Counted from the first letter of the stretch, positions 17,683-26,646 are shown. The stretch is 59,700 bases of DNA from Planctomycetota bacterium (GCA_025993795.1 JAMQHL010000052.1:1-59700); one strand, 5' to 3'. The notes: generated from the sequence alone by a model not told the origin. Numbers and translations: made by a program.

Positions 17683-18633
17683 ATGTCGCTACCGGGCAAG
17701 AATGCTATCTGGCGGGTTCTGGTCACGGGCGGGGCCGGGTTCATCGGCTCGCGCCTCGTCAAGCGCATTGAGGCCGAGTGGCCCAACGCCGAAGTCACTG
17801 TGATCGACGACCTGCGCTCAGGCCATTTCAAGAACCTTGAGGGCTTCCGCGGCGACCTGATCACGGCCGACCTGACAAATCTTGACTTTGCCAGCTATTT
17901 CAAGCCCAAGCACTTCGACTCGGTATTTCACCTGGCCAGCATCACCGACACCCGCGTGCTCGACCAGTTCACGATGTGTCACGACAACATCGAGAGCTTC
18001 CGTAACCTGCTTGAGTACGCGCAGCCGAACAGGATCCCGATTACCTATGCCAGCAGCGCTGCCACGTACGGCATCGATGCGAGGGTCAACGTCGAAACCG
18101 ACGAGCGCAAGCCCGCCAACGTCTACGGCTTTTCCAAGGTGCAACTTGAAAATCTTGCCGATCGTTTTGCCGGCACGCCGGACAATGCCGGATGGCACGT
18201 AAACGCCGTGCGCTATTTCAACGTCTACGGGCCCCACGAGCAGCACAAGGGCGCGATGGCGAGCATGTGCTACCAGCTGTATCTGCAGATGAAGGCGGGC
18301 AAGCGCCCGCGCGTGTTCAAGTCCGGCGAACAGAAGCGCGACTTCGTGTATGTCGACGATGCCGTCGAGTGCACTCTGCTGGCCATGGACAGCGGCAAGT
18401 CCGGCGTGTTCAACACGGGCAGCGGCGAAGCCCGCACGTTCAATGAGCTGATCGCCGAGCTGAACAAGGCCATGGGTACCAAACTTGAGCCCGAGTACAT
18501 CGACAACCCATACGCGTTCTTCCAGCCGTTTACACAGGCGGATCTTGCGCGTTCCAAGGCAGAACTCGGCTATACTCCCGGGCACACACTGGCCAGCGGC
18601 ATCAAGGCGTACGTGGACTGGCTGAAGGGTTGA
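17683..18633 (+). CDS. hldD: ADP-L-glycero-D-manno-heptose 6-epimerase (NAD-dependent epimerase/dehydratase)
   Basis: 316 residues of the extended SDR family. The Rossmann motif VTGGAGFIGS opens the protein; the catalytic Ser-Ser/Tyr-x-x-x-Lys set is in TYASSAATYG and VYGFSK. The pattern YFNVYGPHEQHKGAMAS, KRDFVYVDDAV and FQPFTQADLARSK is closest to HldD/RfaD, which inverts C6 of ADP-heptose for the LPS inner core, rather than to GalE. This supports an LPS-bearing outer membrane. The Met chosen lies nine residues before the Rossmann fold; the open frame upstream runs through the terminator hairpin and is not likely translated. The phosphatase gene follows after 2 nt. Confidence 0.82.
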   Translation: MSLPGKNAIWRVLVTGGAGFIGSRLVKRIEAEWPNAEVTVIDDLRSGHFKNLEGFRGDLITADLTNLDFASYFKPKHFDSVFHLASITDTRVLDQFTMCHDNIESFRNLLEYAQPNRIPITYASSAATYGIDARVNVETDERKPANVYGFSKVQLENLADRFAGTPDNAGWHVNAVRYFNVYGPHEQHKGAMASMCYQLYLQMKAGKRPRVFKSGEQKRDFVYVDDAVECTLLAMDSGKSGVFNTGSGEARTFNELIAELNKAMGTKLEPEYIDNPYAFFQPFTQADLARSKAELGYTPGHTLASGIKAYVDWLKG

Positions 18634-18635
18634 AC

Positions 18636-19394
18636 ATGGTTGCACCCGCAGATCCCAAGGGCATCAACAAGGTTGGCGCCCCTAAGAGCTTGAACTACAG
18701 CATCGAATCCTGGGGGTTCGTGCATGGCCGTTACGACAACCGGCGCAAGGTCATCGGTTGGGGATTGTTTCTCGGCGCCCTGGTGGGCGTGATCGCAGGC
18801 GCCTGGGTGCTGACGCGCATGGCGGGCAACAACGCGCATGAAGTGCAGAAGGCCCAGTGGTACCGCGCCGCGCAGATGAATGAGTCCGACATGACCGCCT
18901 ACATCAAGCAGCACAACATCAAGACGGTGCTGCGGCTGGTCGGCACGGATGGCGCGGACACCGACGACTACGAGACCGACGTTGCTGCCACCAGAAGAAC
19001 CGGTATCAGGCTCGTTGTCGCCAAGTTGCCGACTTCGCGTCTTCCTTATCGCAGCGAGCTTTCCACGCTGTTTGAGGCACTGGACGCCATCGCCGCCAAC
19101 CCGAACGTGCGACCGGTGCTGGTGCATTGCCGCCAGGGCAGCGACCGCACGGGGCTGGTAAGCCTGATCTGGCTGCATGATTACCAGGGCGTGGAGTTCG
19201 CGCTGGCGCGCGAGCAGTTGAAGTTCTTTCCGTATATGCACGTGGCGGTAGGGCACAAGGTCGATGAGTTCACCGACATGTACGAAAAGTTCAGCGCGGG
19301 CCGCCCGGGTGTCAGCATCAAGCACTGGGTGCGCGACAATTATTTCGAAGAAAAGGCAGGTCGCGACAACCGGGGCTGGTACCTCGCGAAGTAG
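18636..19394 (+). CDS. Membrane-anchored tyrosine/dual-specificity phosphatase
   Basis: 252 residues. A single hydrophobic segment at about 42-62 (VIGWGLFLGALVGVIAGAWVL) anchors the protein, leaving a C-terminal phosphatase domain. The P-loop VHCRQGSDRTG matches C-x5-R-[ST] of Cys-dependent phosphatases, with the general-acid region around VVAKLPTSRLPY. Substrate may be phosphotyrosine or a phospholipid; both occur in such membrane-anchored forms. GAAGGG precedes the ATG, preferred over a TTG two codons earlier. It follows hldD by 2 nt, so the two are probably co-translated and may share an envelope role (inference). Confidence 0.82.
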   Translation: MVAPADPKGINKVGAPKSLNYSIESWGFVHGRYDNRRKVIGWGLFLGALVGVIAGAWVLTRMAGNNAHEVQKAQWYRAAQMNESDMTAYIKQHNIKTVLRLVGTDGADTDDYETDVAATRRTGIRLVVAKLPTSRLPYRSELSTLFEALDAIAANPNVRPVLVHCRQGSDRTGLVSLIWLHDYQGVEFALAREQLKFFPYMHVAVGHKVDEFTDMYEKFSAGRPGVSIKHWVRDNYFEEKAGRDNRGWYLAK

Positions 19395-19487
19395 TCTGCA
19401 CGGCCCATTTCAAGCCGCTACTCTCGCGCACTTGTAGCACACCGCAGTCGCGCCTAGCATGCGACCGCTTCGTTTAAGGAGACTCCC

Positions 19488-20522
19488 ATGGCCAAAGCCG
19501 CCGTCGTTGAAGACAAGCGTGCCGAAGCAGTAAAAATGGCGCTTGCGCAGATTGAGAAAACCCACGGCAAGGGCTCACTAATGAAACTGGGCGACCAGCC
19601 AAAGGTCGAGATCAGCGGCATTTCCACGGGCGCACTCAGTTTCGACCTGGCGCTGGGGGGCCGCGGGATTCCGCGCGGGCGCATCAGCGAAATCTACGGG
19701 CCCGAAAGCAGCGGCAAGACCACCATCGCGCTGCAGGTCATCGCCGAGGCCCAGAAGAAGGGCGGCATTGCCGCTTTCATTGACGCCGAACACGCCATGG
19801 ATCCCAGCTATGCGGGCAAGCTGGGCGTAGACATCGAAAACCTGTACGTAAGCCAGCCCGACAGCGGCGAGCAGGCGCTCGACATTTGCGAGACGCTCGT
19901 GCGCAGCAACGCCTTTGATGTGATCGTGATCGACAGCGTGGCGGCGCTTGTGCCACGCAGCGAACTCGAAGGCGATATGGGCGACGCGCAGATGGGCAGC
20001 CAGGCGCGGCTCATGAGCCAAGCCATGCGCAAGCTTACATCCGCAGTCAGTCGCGCGCGCACTGCCCTGGTTTTCATCAACCAGATTCGCATGAAGATCG
20101 GCATTGTCTTCGGCAACCCCGAAACAACCACCGGCGGCAACGCGCTGAAGTTTGCAGCCAGCGCGCGCATTGAGGTGCGCAAGGGCAAGCCCATCAAGGT
20201 GGGCGACGACGTAGTCGGCCACGAGGTGAACGTCAAGATCGTGAAAAATAAGATGGCACCCCCGTTCAAGAAGACGACGCTCGAGATCATGTTCAATGAA
20301 GGCGTGAGCCGGCTTGGTGACTTGCTTGAGCTGGGTTCGCAAACGGGCATTGTCAAACGCAGCGGCGCCTGGTGGACGTTCGGCGAGACCAAGCTGGGCC
20401 AGGGCAAGGAGAACGCCAAGGCATTCCTGGTCGAGAACAAGGACATCGCGGCGCAGGTTGAGAAGGCCACGCGCGAGGCATTAGGAATGCCGACAGGCGA
20501 AGCGCCGGAGTCAAGAGAGTAA
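19488..20522 (+). CDS. recA: Recombinase RecA
   Basis: 344 residues. The Walker A motif [12 protein letters not shown]-like EHAMDPSYA, Walker [13 protein letters not shown], loop L1 ([22 protein letters not shown]) and L2 with NQIRMKIG and [13 protein letters not shown] are all present, and length is normal. RecA forms the ATP-dependent DNA strand-exchange filament and triggers LexA cleavage. AAGGAG lies 6 nt before the ATG. In the 93 nt upstream I found no CTGT-N8-ACAG or GAAC-N4-GTTC type LexA box, so SOS control by those boxes is not visible. A GC-rich hairpin follows the stop. Confidence 0.98.
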   Translation: MAKAAVVEDKRAEAVKMALAQIEKTHGKGSLMKLGDQPKVEISGISTGALSFDLALGGRGIPRGRISEIYGPESSGKTTIALQVIAEAQKKGGIAAFIDAEHAMDPSYAGKLGVDIENLYVSQPDSGEQALDICETLVRSNAFDVIVIDSVAALVPRSELEGDMGDAQMGSQARLMSQAMRKLTSAVSRARTALVFINQIRMKIGIVFGNPETTTGGNALKFAASARIEVRKGKPIKVGDDVVGHEVNVKIVKNKMAPPFKKTTLEIMFNEGVSRLGDLLELGSQTGIVKRSGAWWTFGETKLGQGKENAKAFLVENKDIAAQVEKATREALGMPTGEAPESRE

Positions 20523-20527
20523 AGTGG

Positions 20528-20546
20528 CACGGGCGCCTCGCCCGTG
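20528..20546. terminator. GC-rich hairpin behind recA
   Basis: CACGGGCG-CCT-CGCCCGTG is a perfect 8-bp stem with a 3-nt loop, 5 nt after the recA stop. It sits in a GTGGCACGGGC context that returns in the hairpin cluster at 59116-59219, so it is probably a member of a dispersed palindrome family that may also end transcription. No T-run follows. Confidence 0.55.
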
Positions 20547-20644
20547 TCCGAGCGGGCAAGCGTGGCGGGGCGATCTGGTTCAGCCCGGCGCATGTGGGCC
20601 GCAAATGCGTCTAATGTGCGCATGAAGCATAGATGCACCACTTA

Positions 20645-20727
20645 GCCCCGGAGGGGCTTCCTGAATTAGCCCGGCGCGCAAGCGCCGGGAAAACCGCAAC
20701 CGTACCGAATAAGCCCCCGTAGGGGGC
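20645..20727. repeat. Left hairpin arm of the IS200-like element
   Basis: Three GC-rich palindromes in a row: 5-bp, 8-bp and 6-bp stems at 20645-20657, 20670-20689 and 20713-20727. Read on the opposite strand, the order and much of the sequence match the right arm. Confidence 0.8.
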
Positions 20728-20743
20728 GACATGAATCCCCGCG

Positions 20744-21196
20744 ATGTCCGACACCTTTCACAGCATCAATCTTCATGTCGTCTTCGGAACGAAGAACCGC
20801 CAGAGCGTTCTGCACGACGAACTTAGAGTTGAGGTGTTTGCCTACATCGGCGGCATCGCGCGCAATCGCGAAGCTGTACTTCTTCACTCGGGAGGCGTTG
20901 AGGACCACGTTCACTTGCTGCTCGGCGTGCCGCCCAAGATTGCGCCTTCTGACCTCTTGAGGGAAGTGAAGGCCAACAGCTCACGCTGGCTGAAGGAAGA
21001 TAAGCAAGTCCATGGGTTTGGCTGGCAGGACGGATTCAGTGTGTTCTCAGTCAGCCCATCAAGAATTGCTGCGACAAGGGAGTATCTGGATCGCCAGCGT
21101 GTGCATCATGAGAGGGTGAGTTTCGGGCGTGAACTTCGTGACATGTACGATGCCCACGGCTTGCCTTACGATGAGCGTTACTTGCCGCCGGCATAG
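20744..21196 (+). CDS. tnpA: IS200/REP-associated tyrosine transposase (Y1, HUH)
   Basis: 150 residues, full length for a TnpA_IS200 domain. The HUH motif is in VEDHVHLLLG, and the catalytic Tyr is in ATREYLDRQ, followed by the usual VHHERVSFGRELRDM and a C-terminal YDERYL. It would cut and join single-stranded DNA through a 5'-phosphotyrosine link. The flanking hairpins are the expected substrates. No strong ribosome site is visible before the ATG. No tnpB or IS607-type partner is present. The gene is intact, so the element could be active. Confidence 0.92.
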   Translation: MSDTFHSINLHVVFGTKNRQSVLHDELRVEVFAYIGGIARNREAVLLHSGGVEDHVHLLLGVPPKIAPSDLLREVKANSSRWLKEDKQVHGFGWQDGFSVFSVSPSRIAATREYLDRQRVHHERVSFGRELRDMYDAHGLPYDERYLPPA

Positions 21197-21217
21197 GCTG
21201 AAGTTTGGATTCATGCC

Positions 21218-21303
21218 GCCCCCTTTCGGGGGCTTGGCGAAGTTGGAGACTTGAACCCCGGCGCTGACGCGCCGGGCTAATGCAGGACGGCCCCTTCGGG
21301 GCC
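21218..21303. repeat. Right hairpin arm of the IS200-like element
   Basis: Three palindromes at 21218-21233, 21257-21276 and 21289-21303, with the same stems as the left arm in reverse order and small loop changes (TTTC for GTA, TGAC for GCAA, TTC for GGA). The match continues into the spacers next to the stems, as in a true inverted repeat rather than independent hairpins. Confidence 0.8.
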
Positions 21304-21340
21304 TGAAAATAAAGGCGGCGCGCAAGATTCGACACTGACT

Positions 21341-24301
21341 ATGCCAAACATCGACGCAAACAAACTTCGCAAAGACTTCCTGAGATTCTTTGAACTCAAG
21401 GGCTGCAAGCCGCTGCCCAGCAGCAGCCTGCAACCGCCCGACGCCAGCACGCTGTTCACCAGCGCCGGCATGCACCAGTTCAAAGATGATTTCATGGGCA
21501 ACCTTGTGCATGGCACGCGTGCGGCCACGACCGTGCAGAAGTGCATGCGCACGCCGGACCTCGAGAACGTAGGCAAGACCGCGCGGCATCACACATTCTT
21601 TGAAATGCTGGGTTTCTTCAGCTTCGGCGGTTTCTTCAAGCGCGAAGCAATCGAGTGGATCTGGGAATTCTACACCAGCAAACAGTGGTGCGGACTGGAC
21701 GTGTCCAAGCTCTACGTCACGGTCTATCAGGGCGACGACAACGGCGCCGGCCGCGATGAGGAGGCGGCTGCCATCTGGACCGAAGTGCTAAGCCGCCCCG
21801 AGAACTTCGCCAGTGAAGCAAAAGCCAAGACCCGAATCTTTTACCTGGGCGAGCACGACAACTTCTGGCCGGCGGGCGCGCCAAGCCAGGGCCCCAACGG
21901 CGTGTGCGGCCCATGCAGCGAGATTTTCTACGACCTCGGCGATGACTATGGCCAGGGCGATGTCGCCACCAACGGCGACCGCTTCATGGAAATCGGCAAC
22001 ATTGTCTTCACCCAATACGAACGCAGCGGACCGACACCGGGCAAGGGCACGCTGACGCCGCTGCCGGCCAAGAACATCGACTTCGGCGGCGGATTTGAAC
22101 GGCTGCTGATGGTGCTCGAGAACGCCGGGACAACACTGGACTCAAGCCTGTTTACGCCTCTCCGGTCCCGCGTGATCGAGCTATGCCCAGCGCAAGGCCA
22201 AGTGTGGGACGGCGTCCAAGTGGCTTGGGCGGGAAAAGGGAACACGCTATCTGGCCAGGTCGTGAGCGCCGCGCCCGCGCCTTGGGGCTATCAAGTGTTG
22301 TGCAGCCAATGGCGCAAGAAGGCCAACGATGGAGTCACAGAAACTGAACTGTTTACATTTCGCGAAAGGGACCCCGCTGGCTTTTCGGGCGACGCGATAG
22401 ACCCGGGCAACGCTGGCAAAGAGGCCGTAGCAAGCTGGGTAATTCGCGAGAAGCGCATTGCCGACCACATTCGCGCGATCACCTTCGCCATGGCTGACGG
22501 CATTGTTCCCAAGAACGAGGGCGCGGGTTACGTCATACGCCGCATCCTGCGCCGTGCGTTTCGTGACGGCACAGCACTTGGATTCAACGGCCCGTTTCTG
22601 CACAAACTGGTGCCCGTGATTGTCGAGCATTACGGCGACGCCTACCCGGAACTCAAACGCAACACCAGCGCAGTCATCGCCACCATCCAGCAGGAAGAGC
22701 AGCAGTTCAGCACCACCCTTGAACGCGGCTTGCAACTGCTTGCCGGCTTGATTCGCGAGCACAAGAAACGCGACGACAAGACGCTCGACGGCAAGCAGGC
22801 CTTTGACCTCTACCAGTCGCAGGGCCTGCCGCGCGAAGTGGTGCAGGACGAACTTGTCGCCGAGGGCATGTTGCTCGACCAGGGTGCTTACGACGCCGCC
22901 GAAGACGAACACCGCAAGCGCTCGCGCGGCGACAAAGATGTCGTCGTCTTCGAAAAGGGCTGGTTCCAGGATCTGAAAGCCAAGTCAAAGGCAACCGCGT
23001 TCCTTGGCTACGAAACCTGCGAAGCCGCCGCCAAAGTCATCGCCATGGTCCGTGACGGCCAGTTGTTCGACATTGTGGAAGCCGGGGACACAGCCACCGT
23101 CATCCTTGACCGCACGCCATTTTACGGTGAAAGCGGCGGACAGGTCGGCGACCGCGGCAGTCTGATTGTCGGTGAGTCCTCGTTCGAGGTACTCGACACG
23201 CTCAAGCGCGACGACTACTTCCTGCACGAGGGCAGGCTGCTGCATGGCAAGCTGCGCGTAGGCGACACCGTGACCGCGCGCGTTGACCAGCAGCGCCGCG
23301 ACCGCGTGCGCGCAAACCACTCGGCGACGCACCTGATGCACGCGGCTTTGCGCAAGGTGCTGGGCGAGCACGTGGTCCAGCGCGGTAGCGAAGTCGGGCC
23401 CGAGCGGCTGCGCTTCGACTTCAGCCACCCCAAGGCCCTGAGCTTTGACGAGCGCCAGGAAATTGAAAGGCTCGTCAACCAGCAGATTCAGGCGAACGCA
23501 GAAGTAGGCACAGCCGTTATGGCCCCCGAAGAAGCGCAGAAGGCGGGCGCGATGGCACTGTTTGGCGAAAAATACGGCGACAGGGTGCGCGTGCTGAGCA
23601 TGGGTATCTCAAGTGGTGCGGGCGTCCCGCCCACACAACAAGCGCCGTTCTCGCTGGAGCTTTGCGGTGGCACGCACGTTGCGCGCACTGGCGATATCGG
23701 CTACTTCCGAATCGTGACAGAGGGCAGCAGCGCGGCTGGCGTGAGACGCATTGAAGCCATCACCGGCCAGGACGCCTACGCCCTTGCTGCCGAGGAAGCG
23801 AGACTTCTGGCGCAATTGCATACAGCCACGAAGGCCCAGCCGGGCAAGGTGCTTGAGAAGGTGGAAAGCCTGGTCAAGGAAGTGAAAGAACTGAAGGGCA
23901 AGGCCAGGAAGAGCGGCGGTGCAGACACCGGGGCAGCCGCAGAGGTGCGCAAATCAGCTGAAACTGTTGAAGGCGTCACAGTTTATGCGTGTGAGGTTAC
24001 GGGTGCGGAAGCGCCGGAACTGTTGACAATCAAGGACTCACTCGTGCAGGATGGCGCGCCAGCGGCAGTTTTGCTCGGCAGTCGCGGCCAAGGTCGCGTC
24101 GTGCTGCTATTGGCCTTTACGAAAGATTTGGTTGGACGGGGTCTTCACGCCGGCAAACTGATTGGTGAAATCTCCCGCCTTGTTGATGGGAAGGGTGGCG
24201 GTAAGCCAGACACCGCGCAAGCCGGCGGCAAGAATCCTGAAGGATTGACCCAAGCCCTTGAAGCGGGGCGCAAGCGCATACGGGAAGCGCTTCAGAAGTA
24301 G
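21341..24301 (+). CDS. alaS: Alanyl-tRNA synthetase with an insertion in the catalytic region
   Basis: 986 residues; charges tRNA-Ala and edits Ser/Gly mischarging. Catalytic core: FTSAGMHQFKDDF, RHHTFFEMLGFFSFGG, GPCSEIFYDLG, FGGGFERLLMVLEN and GYVIRRILRRA. The editing domain has NHSATHLMHAALR and CGGTHV, the four zinc/active-site positions. A C-Ala domain ends the protein. The usual length is 870-900; the excess is explained by about 80 additional residues (about 287-367) between ...RSRVIEL and EKRIADHIRAI, where other AlaRS have about 6-20. The insert keeps the frame and contains no stop. No clear Shine-Dalgarno is visible; the ATG begins the conserved N-terminus. Confidence 0.96.
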   Translation: MPNIDANKLRKDFLRFFELKGCKPLPSSSLQPPDASTLFTSAGMHQFKDDFMGNLVHGTRAATTVQKCMRTPDLENVGKTARHHTFFEMLGFFSFGGFFKREAIEWIWEFYTSKQWCGLDVSKLYVTVYQGDDNGAGRDEEAAAIWTEVLSRPENFASEAKAKTRIFYLGEHDNFWPAGAPSQGPNGVCGPCSEIFYDLGDDYGQGDVATNGDRFMEIGNIVFTQYERSGPTPGKGTLTPLPAKNIDFGGGFERLLMVLENAGTTLDSSLFTPLRSRVIELCPAQGQVWDGVQVAWAGKGNTLSGQVVSAAPAPWGYQVLCSQWRKKANDGVTETELFTFRERDPAGFSGDAIDPGNAGKEAVASWVIREKRIADHIRAITFAMADGIVPKNEGAGYVIRRILRRAFRDGTALGFNGPFLHKLVPVIVEHYGDAYPELKRNTSAVIATIQQEEQQFSTTLERGLQLLAGLIREHKKRDDKTLDGKQAFDLYQSQGLPREVVQDELVAEGMLLDQGAYDAAEDEHRKRSRGDKDVVVFEKGWFQDLKAKSKATAFLGYETCEAAAKVIAMVRDGQLFDIVEAGDTATVILDRTPFYGESGGQVGDRGSLIVGESSFEVLDTLKRDDYFLHEGRLLHGKLRVGDTVTARVDQQRRDRVRANHSATHLMHAALRKVLGEHVVQRGSEVGPERLRFDFSHPKALSFDERQEIERLVNQQIQANAEVGTAVMAPEEAQKAGAMALFGEKYGDRVRVLSMGISSGAGVPPTQQAPFSLELCGGTHVARTGDIGYFRIVTEGSSAAGVRRIEAITGQDAYALAAEEARLLAQLHTATKAQPGKVLEKVESLVKEVKELKGKARKSGGADTGAAAEVRKSAETVEGVTVYACEVTGAEAPELLTIKDSLVQDGAPAAVLLGSRGQGRVVLLLAFTKDLVGRGLHAGKLIGEISRLVDGKGGGKPDTAQAGGKNPEGLTQALEAGRKRIREALQK

Positions 24302-24327
24302 CGCGGGAAGCGCCTGGAGAAACGGAC

Positions 24328-24516
24328 ATGCCTACACCGAAAAAGAAAACCTCACGTACCCGACGCAATAAGCGCCGGTCTCACGACGCCATCTCGCTAC
24401 CGAAGATCAGCAAGTGCGCCAAGACGGGCCTGCCCAAGCTTTCTCACCGCGTGTGCGAAGAAAGCGGATTCTATGGCAAGCACAAGCAGGTCTTTGAAGT
24501 CGAAGAGCGACTTTAG
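24328..24516 (+). CDS. rpmF: 50S ribosomal protein L32
   Basis: 62 residues with the typical basic start (TPKKKTSRTRRNKRRSHD) and the LPKLSHRVCEESGFYGK body. GGAG lies 8 nt before the ATG. Classical L32 has two C-x-x-C pairs that bind zinc; here only the first Cys of each pair remains (Cys30 in CAKT, Cys43 in CEES), so zinc binding is probably lost. rpmF directly before plsX and fab genes is a conserved bacterial order, so this is the head of the fatty acid cluster. Confidence 0.93.
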   Translation: MPTPKKKTSRTRRNKRRSHDAISLPKISKCAKTGLPKLSHRVCEESGFYGKHKQVFEVEERL

Positions 24517-24549
24517 GCGGTCCGCCTCGGCGGACACTGAGAGGAAGCA

Positions 24550-25572
24550 ATGCCACGTATCGCCATTGATGCAATGGGCGGTGACCACGCCCCGGGCGTC
24601 GTGGTACGCGGGACATACAAATCCGCGACCGAACACCCTGATTGGGCGCACATCCTTGTCGGCGGTGAAGCCGTCGTGCGCCGCGAACTTGAGCCCTGTG
24701 GCACTCCGCTGCCAAACATCAAAGTTGTGCATGCCGAAGAAGTGATCGGCATGAATGAGCATCCGGTTGAGGCGCTGCGGGCCAAGCGAAAGTCGTCACT
24801 GGGCATCGCTGTGGGTTTGGTAAAGCAAGGCGAAGCCGACGCCGTGATCTCGGCCGGCAACACGGGCGCGCTGGTTGCCGGCGCCACGCTGGCATTGCGC
24901 CATCTGCCGGGTGTGAAGCGCGCAGGCATCCTGACGACCTTGCCCACGCTGAAGGGCCGCATTGTGATCATGGATGTCGGCGCCAACATCGACCCCAAGC
25001 CGATGCACCTGATGCAGTACGCCGTGATGGGCGACAAGTTCTTTCGCGGGGTGATCGCAAACCAGCACGACCAGGAAGTGAAGGTCGGGTTGATCAGTGT
25101 CGGCAGCGAAGAAGGCAAGGGCAACGCGCTGATCAAGGAAACACACGCGCTGCTCACGCAGGCGGAAGTTGATTTCAGGGGCAACGTTGAAGGCCATGAG
25201 ATCTTTGAGGGCGGTATCCAGGTTGTGGTGTGCGATGGCATGGTCGGCAACATCGTGCTGAAGATGTCGGAAGGGCTGGCGGAAATCCTGCTCAAAATGT
25301 TCATCGGCCAGGCGGCGAAGCACGAGTTGAAGGACGACCCGCGCTTCAAGGCAACGATAGGCGACCTGGTGTATGCCATCGACTGGCGCGAAGTTGGTGG
25401 TGCGGCCCTGTTGGGGGTCAACGGTGTGGTGGTGATTGCCCACGGGCGCAGTGACGAGCGCGCGATTGCCAGCGGCATACGCACTGCGGCCTTCTGTTTT
25501 GACAGCAAAGTCAACGACAAGATTATCGAGGCGCTGAAGCTTGAAGACAGCAAGACCGGCGCAGCAACCTGA
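24550..25572 (+). CDS. plsX: Phosphate acyltransferase PlsX
   Basis: 340 residues; makes acyl-phosphate from acyl-ACP for phosphatidic acid synthesis. Motifs: IAIDAMGGDHAPG at the N-terminus, SAGNTGALVAGATL, DVGANIDPKP, NIGSE-like VGSEEGKGN, VVCDGMVGNIVLK and GGAALLGVNGVVVIAHG. Normal length. AGAGGA precedes the ATG. It sits 33 nt behind rpmF and 18 nt before fabH. Confidence 0.97.
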   Translation: MPRIAIDAMGGDHAPGVVVRGTYKSATEHPDWAHILVGGEAVVRRELEPCGTPLPNIKVVHAEEVIGMNEHPVEALRAKRKSSLGIAVGLVKQGEADAVISAGNTGALVAGATLALRHLPGVKRAGILTTLPTLKGRIVIMDVGANIDPKPMHLMQYAVMGDKFFRGVIANQHDQEVKVGLISVGSEEGKGNALIKETHALLTQAEVDFRGNVEGHEIFEGGIQVVVCDGMVGNIVLKMSEGLAEILLKMFIGQAAKHELKDDPRFKATIGDLVYAIDWREVGGAALLGVNGVVVIAHGRSDERAIASGIRTAAFCFDSKVNDKIIEALKLEDSKTGAAT

Positions 25573-25590
25573 AGCGCACTGGGGATTGCA

Positions 25591-26577
25591 GTGAGTGAAA
25601 CCACGAGTGCGGGCATTCTCAGCATCGGCGCCTATGTCCCCGAGCGCGTGGTTACCAACGACGATCTGGCCAAGGTCGTACACACAAGCGACGAGTGGAT
25701 TTTTCAGCGCACCGGCATTCGTGAGCGCCGCATCGCGCGGCCTGATGAATACACTTCCGACATGGCCGTTCACGCCACGCGGCAGGCGCTCGAACGCGCC
25801 GACATGAAGCCCACTGACGTCGAATATATTCTCGTTGCAACCGCCAGCCCCGACAACACGTTCCCGAATACAGCCTGCTGGGTGCAGAAGGGCCTTGAGA
25901 TGGGGGACATTCCCAGTCTCGACATCAGCACCGCATGCGCCGGGTTCGTTTACGGGCTTGAGCTGGCAGCGGCGCTGGTGAACACCGACAGCTATCGGAA
26001 TGTGCTGGTAATCGGCGCCGAAAAACTCAGCTCGGTGACCAACTTCGCAGACCGGGGAAGCTGCATTCTCTTTGCGGATGGCGCCGGCGCCGCAATGGTT
26101 ACGCGCACGGGCGGCCTAGGCACCGTACTTTGTTCGCGCAACGGCGCTCGTCATGACTACGACGCCCTGAACATTGCCGCCGGCGGTTCGCGCATGCCTG
26201 CCAGCCACGAAACGGTAGAGAAGAACCTGCACACAATCGCGCTGAAAGGCCGCGCGGTGTACAAGTTTGCGGTCCAGAAGTTCGTGGAGATGTCGCAGGA
26301 AGCCTGTACACGAGGCGGCATCGACCCTGACAAAATCGCACTGGTTGTGCCCCACCAGGCCAACGTGAACATCATCGAGAGCGCGATGGGGCGGGTGGGC
26401 ATAGGCATGGATCGTGTGCTGATCAACCTGGACCGCTTCGGCAATACCAGCTCCGCCAGCATTCCGATTGCCCTTGACGAGGCGTTGCACAACGGGCGTA
26501 TCAAACGCGGCGACTATGTTCTGTTGCTGGCGTTTGGCGGCGGGCTGTCCTGGGGCTACAACCTGATCAAGTGGTAG
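25591..26577 (+). CDS. fabH: 3-oxoacyl-ACP synthase III (FabH)
   Basis: 328 residues; starts fatty acid synthesis by condensing an acyl-CoA primer with malonyl-ACP. The catalytic triad is visible: Cys in DISTACAGFVYGL, His in VPHQANVNIIE and Asn in RFGNTSSASIPIAL. GTG start with GGGG 6 nt before, 18 nt after the plsX stop. Primer use (acetyl, branched or propionyl) cannot be told from sequence; the propionyl-CoA genes downstream make it worth asking. Confidence 0.97.
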   Translation: MSETTSAGILSIGAYVPERVVTNDDLAKVVHTSDEWIFQRTGIRERRIARPDEYTSDMAVHATRQALERADMKPTDVEYILVATASPDNTFPNTACWVQKGLEMGDIPSLDISTACAGFVYGLELAAALVNTDSYRNVLVIGAEKLSSVTNFADRGSCILFADGAGAAMVTRTGGLGTVLCSRNGARHDYDALNIAAGGSRMPASHETVEKNLHTIALKGRAVYKFAVQKFVEMSQEACTRGGIDPDKIALVVPHQANVNIIESAMGRVGIGMDRVLINLDRFGNTSSASIPIALDEALHNGRIKRGDYVLLLAFGGGLSWGYNLIKW

Positions 26578-26646
26578 GGCTGTTGCAGTCTCGTTGCCGG
26601 GGCAACGGCCTTGACGCGACACGCAGGACTCGGCACACGGGGCAGT

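Larger units (their letters stand above)
20644..21304 (+). mobile_element. IS200-like element framed by two inverted arms of three hairpins each
   Basis: A Y1 transposase gene sits between two arms that are imperfect inverted copies of each other over about 90 nt. Left arm hairpins: 20645-20657 (GCCCC-GGA-GGGGC), 20670-20689 (CCCGGCGC-GCAA-GCGCCGGG), 20713-20727 (GCCCCC-GTA-GGGGGC). Right arm, mirrored: 21218-21233 (GCCCCC/GGGGGC), 21257-21276 (CCCGGCGC-TGAC-GCGCCGGG), 21289-21303 (GGCCCC-TTC-GGGGCC). Shared words outside the stems include ATTAGCCCGGCG and GGCATGAATCC / GACATGAATCC. IS200/IS605 elements move as single strands and recognise subterminal hairpins. It lies between recA and alaS and has not disrupted a gene. 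Confidence 0.75.

Noticed and set aside
19395..19487. LexA box upstream of recA
   Set aside because: Neither CTGT-N8-ACAG nor GAAC-N4-GTTC type sites are present; other LexA motifs cannot be excluded by eye.
20645..21303. CRISPR array formed by the palindromes around the IS200-like gene
   Set aside because: The hairpins differ from each other, are not regularly spaced direct repeats, and have no unique spacers or cas genes; they are arms of an inverted repeat.
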